A stretch of 23,178 bases of DNA from NCBI GenBank assembly GCA_900404475.1, contig OUQQ01000304.1, positions 2,032-25,209 of the forward strand. The letters run 5' to 3'. A program made the position numbers and the translations under genes. Below, piece after piece: positions 9,777-17,800 of the stretch. Numbering within the stretch: the stretch's first letter is position 1; every line of letters starts with the position of its first letter. This DNA is from Spongospora subterranea. Taxonomy: Eukaryota > Endomyxa > Phytomyxea > Plasmodiophorida > Plasmodiophoridae. A model generated the notes under the pieces. It was not told the origin of the DNA. It ran no database searches and saw only the letters and a list, made by a program, of their open reading frames with translations.

Positions 9777-11106
9777 CTATATATTTGAACCACCAAGAAT
9801 AACGGAAACTTGTTCGTAAGTGGTGAAAAATATGACTTGCCACGGCCCAAGCCTCATATATGTGGGAACGAATCCCTTGAATAACGTCAGAACCCCTTCG
9901 GTCTTAACAATCGTCGCTAAACAGTTCCAAACTGATGAATATTGAGGTCGTGAGAATGACTGTGTCATTATTCGTGTCTTGACGACATCGACTGGACACG
10001 AACTTATTGAAGCCACAAGTCTAAACAACGTTCTTCAATCAACAAATGACGCTTCCGAAATAAATCTATATTACCCGGAAGTGATACTGGAAATGCAATG
10101 CATAAGAAATCCTTCTTCCATTCCATGATGTCGCTCTAAATAGTGCTTCGAGTGGTCATAAGTGCCGATGGTTGAGCCAACAGCTAAAGCCGACCTGGCA
10201 ATTGATGGCAACAGCCCAGTCCAAAAAGTGGGGACACCTGTCTTATAGATAAACTGTGGAAAAGCAAAGTTAGATTGGTCGGTGGTTGGTATCGATAAAA
10301 CAAATTGATATTGCACCTGTATAGCCCCTAAAGTGCCGCGAAATCGCGGCACCTCCCTTAACCCCTCTGCTTGCATCCTTACCTATATTCGCGGACAACA
10401 GTTAAACGCTGAATTAAGAACTCATTTGAATTCGCTGACCTTGATAATATCTACAGGGTTTGCCATTACTTGGCTAAGACCACCGGTCAGGAACGCCGCT
10501 GCAAGCTTGTCGTACAATTCGGAATCGAACTTCTCCCGATGCAAAATAGGGCGGCCAGTGATCAGTCGCAGCAATGGCTTGTACATTGTCAGCGAAAGGC
10601 CATTGTTGAAAACGGCCCTTAGCGTCGCAGCCGGTAGACCCTTATAAAATCCTCGAAAACCTACAAAAGAGTTGTAGTGCCTTCCACCAAAGCCGAAGCA
10701 GCGGTAAACCTCACCTTCTTTACCAAAAATTTGGCCCCCAGTCCTTAAGAAGCCAATTGGCTCCAGCCTTCGAAAGGAATGAAACTCCTTAAACCCCATT
10801 TGCGTCGACCCTGGATACAGTTTGGTCTGAAGATGAGCCCGTCGCTTTATTTGCATCTGAGTCTGCAGAAAACATGTTTGATCAAAAATCGAGTAAAAAG
10901 CGGTGGAATCCGTGATGACTATACCTTGGTGACGTCGAGCGGATAGGTTAGCTGCAAATCATATATTAGCATATATTCAAAGCGCTAAAAATGGCTAAAG
11001 TGGTTACGGTTTCTGCAGTGGCTGCAGCAATGGCTGAGACAGCGAATCGATGCCCGACTTGCGACTCGAGCTGGTTGCTCGGTCCCGAAGCCGGGCCATC
11101 GAACAT
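9777..11106 (-). CDS. Mitochondrial carrier (SLC25), uncoupling-protein/dicarboxylate-like
   Basis: Seven exons (11106-11008, 10951-10925, 10862-10715, 10660-10440, 10382-10317, 10253-10075, 10020-9777), introns 54-63 nt; 327 aa, the normal carrier length. The three mitochondrial carrier repeats each show the Px[D/E]xx[K/R] signature: YPLDVTKTQ (about 36-44), NPVDIIKVR (about 159-167) and CPVDVVKTR (about 255-263). Each is followed by matrix-helix text such as FRGFYKGLPAATLRAV and VLTLFKGFVPTYMRLGPWQV. The phrases AIAAATAETLTYPLDVTKT and PWQVIFFTTYEQ are closest to the uncoupling-protein UCP4/UCP5 and dicarboxylate/oxoglutarate branch. This places it in the inner mitochondrial membrane, moving anions or protons; the true substrate cannot be read. 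Odd points: the first signature has Gln where Arg or Lys is usual at its end, and exon 2 is only 27 nt yet carries that whole signature. ATG at 11106 is the nearest in-frame start. Confidence 0.93.
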
Positions 11107-11682
11107 GGGAATCCCCACCAACGGCGTTGTGCAGCGATTTTAGACTCAACTTTTCTACGTCGATGGCTGCCGCCCTGTGACCGGCAGTTTCAAGAATAGA
11201 CTTTTTGATGTGCGCAAAAGCACTTGGAAGACGTAACCTAATTTAGGGTTGCCGCAAAGTTCTCAGACTCACGAGGCCACGTGTGGCGCTTCCGATGTCG
11301 GAGAGGGGCTGGTCAACATGACTCAGCGGCTCCCGATCCGACGTCGGAATGTTCTCGGACGCACTCACTGGAGCCCCAGTTAGGGCCTGTGTGTACGTCG
11401 ACGCGGAACTCATCCGGGGGTTGTCATGTGTCAGTGCTGTATGTTCCGTGAGGCGATGGCCATTTATCCAGGATGGCAAACCTGGATCGTGTGCACAACT
11501 TGTCAAGATTCCGCGACGCAGACTGTTGCATTATCTGCAGCATCATCAGCAAACTCCAATTACCGTATTGCACAAAAAATGATCGCAACAATACTCAGTT
11601 TTCTCAAACCCTTCACCTACATGGATTTTCCACAACACTATAATCATCTGAGCTCTCAAATCAAAACTATCATGAAATTCAA
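11107..11682. other. Divergent intergenic region with a Cys-rich small open frame
   Basis: About 0.58 kb between the divergent carrier gene and the tentative secreted-protein gene, probably holding both promoters. On the plus strand, 11426-11686 is open for 86 codons from an ATG and begins MCQCCMFREA, with a later YPGWQTWIVCTTC. That CxxC...CxxC spacing resembles a small zinc-binding module of the LSD1-finger kind but is not a clear match. I could not join it convincingly to other exons, so it is left uncalled. The short inverted element TCCGACGTCGGA lies near 11336-11347. Confidence 0.4.
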
Positions 11683-12532
11683 ATGAGCGCACGAGTCATT
11701 TGCATTTGCCTATCACTGTCATTATTAAGCGCTGGTTGTTGTCAAATCCCGACAATGAGCGCTGAGGATTTAGGTGCAGAGAAGAGCGGCGTAAAGTTAA
11801 AACCGACGTAGAGAATGTTGCACGAAATGATTCGAATTGAGATGTTCCCTTTGCCTCAACAACAAACGATTCAACCGATTATCGACAACGGGACAGCAAT
11901 CAATTATGCGATTCTCACAAATCCGCTCGTGAAATCATCATCATCAGAGCTCGTCAACGACAATCACATCGGCAGTAATCGAGGAGCTTTTGAAGTCGGT
12001 CAAAACCGTTGATGGTCGCGGCAAAAAAATAAAAATCTGCAGAACAATAACCTGGGAGAACCGACCCGAAGCGTTTTTTCTTGTTTATGCATAAATCGCT
12101 GGGAACCACGTTCCCTGGTTGATTTGCCCATCACTGTTAATGTGAATACGGTTTGGCAAAAACAGTATAATGAAACTGGCTCCACTCGTGGAGTCGTTTT
12201 CTGTCTCTGACACACTGCCGGAAATACCATCGGCGTATAGAGGTATGCATCAGTTGATGCTGATAGCAAAGTTCAAGTCGGCTCAGTTCAGGGTCGGCAA
12301 CTCTAATCAAGTCTGTGTGTCACCTGCTCGTCTGGGAATCGTCAACAGAACAAATGTGCAAAAATAATACGTCTGATACGGTTGTTTATATGCGCCAGAC
12401 AATTATCCCGCCTAGTGCAAATGAATTTGAAATTCGGGGCTGCGTCGACGCTAAACTGATTTCAATTTTTTTAAAGGCAAACTAGATCGCAAGTACATAA
12501 TAGGCTGGCTCGAAGAAGTCAGTCTTTGGTAA
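11683..12532 (+). CDS. Tentative orphan gene for a small secreted protein
   Basis: Not recognised. The ATG at 11683 opens a strong signal-peptide-like start (MSARVICICLSLSLLSAGCC, cleavage likely near the double Cys). An in-frame TAG at 11809 ends the first exon unless it is spliced out. A self-consistent six-exon model reaches a stop at 12532: 11683-11790, 11842-11994, 12043-12195, 12241-12292, 12349-12414, 12477-12532, introns 51, 48, 45, 56 and 62 nt, 195 aa, all phases matching. Two N-glycosylation sequons, NET and NNT, fall in exons 3 and 5, which fits a secreted product. No domain is visible in the product (for example NRWEPRSLVDLPITVNV). Several donors are weak (GTCGGT, GTCGGC), and alternative joins exist, including extension into an open stretch ending at about 12648. 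It could also be a decaying gene. The existence of coding sequence is more likely than this exact structure. Confidence 0.4.
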
Positions 12533-12909
12533 ATGTTTATCGTCGCAGTCGCGACAAATTGATTTGCGAAATATGGCCAGTATTCGAATCAAAGAATGAG
12601 GTCTACAAGTCGTTGATTGACAACCAAAAGTCATTGGACCTCGACTAAAATCTTGCAGTTGCCGTTACGTGGCATTTTGTGATAAAACCGTTTTTAAAGC
12701 TTTTGCGGCTTTAACAACGGCCCCAAGAAGCTATCGAAAAAATCATAATTTCTCACGGAAATCGGCCACCCTTAACATTGAATAAACCACCTTTGATACC
12801 TGCCCGAGGTGTTTGTTTTGTAAAGTACGGTAAAGCTTCCAACGCCTTCTTGTTACGGACGTTGGTCGAAAGAAGAAAGTGCGTGTGGGCAATATTTCAG
12901 GAAGGATCC
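12533..12909. other. Upstream region of the GNAT gene
   Basis: About 0.38 kb. The left part (to about 12648) contains an open stretch in which DKLICEIWPVFESKNEVYK is readable and could be a further exon of the preceding tentative gene. The rest is probable promoter for the acetyltransferase; a codon series without ATG continues in frame upstream of 12910 but shows no domain. Confidence 0.4.
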
Positions 12910-13548
12910 ATGGTCTCCAGAGAGGCGAATTCTCCAGAAAGTTTCGCTATTCGCCAGTATGGCGATGATGATCAGGAGCAAGTGGAGCGGATTTTCACAT
13001 CCGGATTCGACTATCATATTAAGTCGGTGACCGGAAATCTGCGACACTTTATGCAAATATATGTGCAGCGTTCTTTGCATGCCGATCTTCGACATATCAA
13101 TGACTGTTATGACATCAGGAAAGACCAAAGTCTACCTGGTATAGGAAATTTCTGGGTTATTGAATCCAAAAACTCTGGCTGCTTAATTGGAATTGTCGGA
13201 GTTCAAGTAATTAAAGCAGAACGGGCCGAAGTTAGACGGATGGCCATCTTGGACAGATACCGAAATCAAGGTCGGGCAGCTTATTTTCTTTATAACCGTA
13301 GGGGAACACTTATAACGATGAGGGTCTACTTAGGACTAGGAACGCGTCTGTTAACCCATGTTGAGGATTGGTGTCGCGCAAAAGGCATCTCCACGCTCAC
13401 TCTCTCGACATTGTCAAGTATGGGACGAGCCTGCCAATTCTATCAAAAATACGGGTTTATCGAAGAGCGGAGAGAAGCCTACCCATCAAAAACAAGAATT
13501 CCCCCAGAAATATCGCAGTTGGTCTTCTTTTCAAAACATATTACATGA
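12910..13548 (+). CDS. GNAT-family N-acetyltransferase, NAT8-like
   Basis: Transfers acetyl from acetyl-CoA to an amine; the substrate is unknown. Two exons (12910-13270, 13334-13548) with a 63-nt intron; 191 aa. The start chosen is the first ATG of the open stretch, just before the family N-terminus FAIRQYGDDDQEQVERIF. Later landmarks: DLRHINDCY, then GNFWVIES, then GCLIGIVGVQVI and EVRRMAILDRYRNQGLGTRLL. The last is motif A with the acetyl-CoA phosphate-binding loop (Q/R-x-x-G-x-G/A) made exactly at the splice junction (about residues 116-126). FYQKYGFIEE closes the fold (motif B). NAT8-like enzymes often have a hydrophobic membrane insert in the first third; here that stretch is polar (HFMQIYVQRSLHADL), suggesting a soluble form. 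The intron is a multiple of three and has no stop, so its retention would add 21 residues in the CoA loop. Confidence 0.87.
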   Translation: MVSREANSPESFAIRQYGDDDQEQVERIFTSGFDYHIKSVTGNLRHFMQIYVQRSLHADLRHINDCYDIRKDQSLPGIGNFWVIESKNSGCLIGIVGVQVIKAERAEVRRMAILDRYRNQGRAAYFLYNRRGTLITMRVYLGLGTRLLTHVEDWCRAKGISTLTLSTLSSMGRACQFYQKYGFIEERREAYPSKTRIPPEISQLVFFSKHIT

Positions 13549-13771
13549 AAATCAGCATTTATTGAAACGTCAATCGGCAACCTGCCAATCTGCCGATGCT
13601 TTTAATCTCACCGTTCAGTTTGAACCTGTGAATTAACCCCATCTAGATGATTTTCGACGGAAGGGACGTTGCTTTCCATGTACGCTCAAGAGGTCCTCCA
13701 AATGCTGGGCTCTCATGAAAATGGATGGTGTCATTATTAGGGCAATATCTATAGTGAAGAGTCCGCGCCAC

Positions 13772-13786
13772 GGACTTGTCAAGTCC
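13772..13786. promoter_or_regulatory. Perfect palindrome upstream of eL24
   Basis: GGACTTG-T-CAAGTCC, perfect 7-bp arms around one base, ending 54 bp before the eL24 start codon and partly preceded by a second weaker hairpin (TCCGCGCCACGGA). A role as a factor site or in the 5' UTR is possible, but position and symmetry are the only evidence. Confidence 0.35.
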
Positions 13787-13840
13787 GAACATTGGAGCTC
13801 ATTTCTCTGTGTCGAGGTTCGTGGGGTCAGTCGATCGACC

Positions 13841-14362
13841 ATGGTTATTAAAACTGAGACCTGCTTCTTCTCGGAGTCGAAGATCTACCCAGGTCACGGC
13901 ACCCAGTTCGTCCGAAAGGATGGCAAGGTTTGCCATGCGTTTTGTTGTCCATTAAAACAGACATTGATGCCGCTGTTTCTATAGCTTCTTCACTTTTTAA
14001 ACGCAAAGAACGCCTCGCTCTACCACCAGGGCAAGAAGGCTATGCGTTTGACCTGGACCATGGCATGGCGCCGACTTAACAAGAAGGTCCGCGTTGACGT
14101 CGTCAGCAAACGCCGTACGAAACGTCGCGTTCGTGTCCAGAAGGCTGTCGCCGGCCAGACTTTGGAGGATATTCGCAAGAAACGAGCGGCTAAGCCAGTT
14201 CTGCGTAACCTGCAGAAGGAAGCCCAGATCCGCGCTGTCAAGGATCGCAAGGCTAAATCCGAAGCCGCGAAGCAATCCGCCGGTGCTGGCAAGGCCAAGC
14301 ATAGCAAGTTACCACCCCAACAGAAAACCAAATTCTCCAAGAAGGGATCTCAAAACCGTTAA
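13841..14362 (+). CDS. RPL24: 60S ribosomal protein eL24
   Basis: Two exons (13841-13927, 13985-14362), one 57-nt intron; 154 aa. The N-terminal zinc-ribbon-like TRASH region reads KTETCFFSESKIYPGHGTQF, then RKDGK, joined across the intron to LLHFLNAKNASLYHQ. The core, LTWTMAWRRLNKKVRVD, and the basic TKRRVRVQKAVAGQTL and DIRKKRAAKP segments follow the eL24 family in order. The tail is Lys/Ala-rich, ending KKGSQNR. eL24 lies at the subunit interface of the large ribosomal subunit. Of the Cys residues seen in the archaeal zinc-binding form, only one remains, as in most eukaryotic eL24. The phrases MVIKTE and AWRRLNKK are closest to SAR or algal eL24 rather than animal (TVLYRRKHKKG) or fungal forms; this is the best taxonomic hint in the window. 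Confidence 0.97.
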
Positions 14363-14887
14363 TTTCGTTTTCATTCTTCCATTAAAATCTTGTTGATGCC
14401 AATTTTCAACGCGGTCTGCACAAACTGTAATTTGTTGTCCCTGATTTGTCAGTGTCAGTGATTTTTTTCACGCCAGATTGGCATTCGAGCATGACGATTG
14501 TTTATCAACAAATTTGGGTGTTGCCCGCCCCTATAGATTGATGGCATGAAAGTTCGCAGTTGAAGTGACTGTATGGATGGCTACAGATACATCGGTGCGC
14601 AGCCGTAGCGCGCTGCCTTTCATTCGTTACACTGGATAGACTTGCGCAACCTCCCAATAATAGGTTCAATTTTCCATTGATCAACCTAATTTATAACAAG
14701 GGAATCGGTGCAGGTTAGGCGTCCATAGGCAAAGACCGGTGCCGATTCGAAACCTTGAGGCGATAAATATCGGTCGCTTATTCCCTGCGAACCAAATCTA
14801 TTCAGTCTTCCTCGCATGGTCACGTACGGAGGTAGTTATGGGGAGGCTGACGGGCATGGTTCTGCCAAAGCAAACCCCACCTCAAAA
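14363..14887. other. Intergenic region between eL24 and Sec31
   Basis: About 0.53 kb, 3' flank of eL24 and promoter of Sec31. It contains the 11-mer CAGTGTCAGTG (14450-14460), shared with the flank of the CCCH gene, and a loose inverted repeat GAATCGG (14702-14708) / CCGATTC (14738-14744). I looked for a tRNA T-loop because of GATTCGAAACC near 14738, but found no acceptor stem or anticodon arm. Confidence 0.55.
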
Positions 14888-17800
14888 ATGGCGATTTTAA
14901 AAGAGGTTTGCCAACGATTTTTATTTGTAATCCAAACTTTCAGTAAAATTCGCATTTCAAGGTGACGACTTCATCAACCGTGGCTTGGTGTCCCCTAGAA
15001 TCCAAGAAGACGCTACTTGCATCGGGAACTGTTTCGGGTACTATTGATGATACTTTTCAGACATCATCGCGTCTTGTTGTTTTCGATGCATCCCTTGCAG
15101 ATCAATCACCAGATATGCAAGCTATCGGACAGGTAAAATTGTTAATTTTCACTGGTTGGTCTCATGGCTTTTATTTAGGCTCGCGTTAAAGACGCTGACT
15201 TTGTTCGTATTGGTTGGGGCGCTAAAGGCAGTTCAGATTCGTCAATGCCCCTGGGATTAATTGCTGGTGGTATGTCGGACGGATCTGTGCTGCTGTGGAA
15301 TGCAAATGCGATACTGGAGTATGTTCGGGAATCCCCTTTTTTGTATTTGCTTTAACGCCAGCTGTAGGGGGCAAAACCGTCCTCCAGTTGTTGCCAAACG
15401 GCACTCTAGTCACGTATCTGGCCTGGCTTTTCACCCGTCAGAGCAAAACCTTATCGCTTCCGGTAGTTCAGACTCCGAACTTCTTATTTGGGACCTTAAA
15501 AATTTTTCGTCACCTATTGCTTCGCCTCCTGGGCCACCAGTGACCACAGATAAGAGCAGGTTGTAATTTCATTTCCAGCTTTTTTTTGCAAACAGTGCTG
15601 AAGTTCTTGCCAGTATCGTTGATGTTGCCTGGAACCTCAAAGTTCCTCACATTCTGGCGTGCTCGACTTCTAATGGACAAACGAGCGTTTGGGATTTACG
15701 ACAAAAAAGAGCTGTTATCACTTTTACTGAGTCTTCTCACCGACACGTTCCTGCAACTGCCGTATCGTGGGATCCAACGCAAGCGCGCCAATTGGTGGTT
15801 TCGTATGCCTATCCGGCTGCTGAAGTTTGTTTTAGTGCGTTTTTTTCTGGATTATCACTCATTCGTGGCGTCTAGGTTTGGGATTTGCGATATGGGATGG
15901 CCCCAAAACAAATTTTACAAGGAGGACATTCTCGCGGAAGCATTCTCACTGTGGCTTGGTCGCAACACGACTCTGATATTATTCTCACTACTGGTATTCG
16001 AGTATGTTTTCTAAAGCCGTCTTCTGATTCCGCCCTATAGGTGAAGATGCAACTACTTGTATATGGAATTCTCAGAACGGGGAGTTACTTGAATCTATTC
16101 AGGTATGCCACTATTTTTTTTTTCCCTAGATCTGACCATATTTGGTGAATATTTCAGGATCGTGGAACCACTTTTTGTATGCGTTGGCATCCGTTTACGC
16201 CAGAGCTATTGGCGGGATCAACATACGAAGGCACGGTAAACATTCGCAGTATCTCAAATATGGGTCGCCATGTTCCTGCCTGGAAAGGTTTTATTTGGTG
16301 GTGGTTGTTTGATCAAAATTCTTACGCTTGTACAGGCAGACCATGTGGGGCAATCTTTGGTTTTGGTTCAAGGTTGGTTTGTTTTGGAAACGGACAATCT
16401 CAGACATCTTTGCAATGCTTCAAAGTTTCGACAGAGCCAGAGTTCGTTCGACTTGCCAGCGAGTATGCCCTTGTTTGAAGGTTTCCATTTCCTTGGCGTT
16501 TATTTTATTTTTAGATTTCAGAACCACATCTCTCAGACAGACCTGCGCACATTCTGCTCACAAAAAATTGCCCACGCTGGTTCGGACGATGAAGAAAGTC
16601 GGTAGCATGGACCTGGACTTAACATATTCTAAATTTGTGTGTTAATCTTGGTTAGGAGCAACCTGGGAATTTCTTAGAATTTTGTTGGATGGGGATTCCA
16701 GAAGTCAGTTGTTGAGACGCCTAGGATTTTCATTGCCCAAGCAAACTGCTAGCTCCTCTGTCTCAAACGGTGGCGCAGATAGTTCTGCACCTGTAACTGT
16801 CACTTCTCCTCGTTTCGGTTAGTTTTTCCACATAGTTGGTCTCACGTTCCGAACTGTTTTAAAGATGACGTTTCGGATGAAGACTTCTTCAATCAGTTGT
16901 CACCTGCTGCTCGAGCTCCTACTGCAGCTTCTAGTGCACTGGGGGTCAAATCGTTTTCTCTGGAAACTGTAATGACTGTGTTCAAAAATTTTGTTCCCGT
17001 GCTAACGTTTTTGACAGAATAAAGACAATACGGATGAAGTGTCTTCTCTGGATCGCAATATCAACAGTATGCTCGTTGTAGGAGACATCGAAGGTGCTGC
17101 GCTTCTTTGTGTCCAAAATCAGCGCATGGCTGATGCTCTCACTATCGCTGCTCTCGGTTCTGGGGATTTTCACTCAAAGGTTCTCATGTTTGTTGATTGA
17201 TTCAAACAAATATTGAGTGAGCGCTTAGGTTTTGCAATTGTACACCAGTTCGCACAACAAGCATTACATACGGTCAATTGCTGCGTGCATTAGATCCAAA
17301 GATATATCAACATATGTCCAATCATCTGATTTATCTCAATGGAAAGAGACTCTTGCGCTTACAATCACATATTGTGATCCAGAGCGATTTCTTTCAAGTA
17401 CGATCATGGATATTCGATAGTGGTATTTTCAACTCTGAACGTTCTTCTTTTTTAGCCGTCCGAATGTTAGTTGACCGTCTGGAGAAGGCATCGATGAACC
17501 AGGCTGCTATTTTATGCTGCCTTTGTTCAAATGATGTGGACGGAGCGTCCATTCTATGGCAAAAACAGGATCATCAACGTCATGGTAAAGCTCGAATTCA
17601 TACACTTCAAGATAGCGTGGAAAAGCTGTTCGTTATGACACAGGTACTTTGAATAATGTCTAACTCATTCTGGGAATGACGCTGCTTCAGGCGTGTGGGC
17701 AAACCTGCGGCCCAACTGCATCAGGACTGTATGCTGAATACGCAGGGCTGCTGTCTGCTCAAGGCGCAATGTCAATGGCTCTTAGTTTTCTTCATGCCGC

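Noticed and set aside
11773..11811. Stop-codon read-through or 39-nt intron across the TAG at 11809
   Set aside because: The 51-nt intron from a canonical GTAAAG donor at 11791 explains the in-frame stop more simply; no read-through context motif is present.
12529..12548. 20-nt intron (GTAAATG...CGCAG) extending the tentative secreted protein to about 12648
   Set aside because: It keeps frame but is far shorter than any other intron here; I ended the model at the TAA at 12532 and noted the alternative.
12778..12909. N-terminal extension of the GNAT protein from a TTG codon
   Set aside because: Eukaryotic initiation at TTG is unlikely, and the acetyltransferase family similarity begins after the ATG at 12910.
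14738..14760. Possible tRNA T-loop (GATTCGAAACC)
   Set aside because: No acceptor stem, D-arm or anticodon arm could be placed around it.
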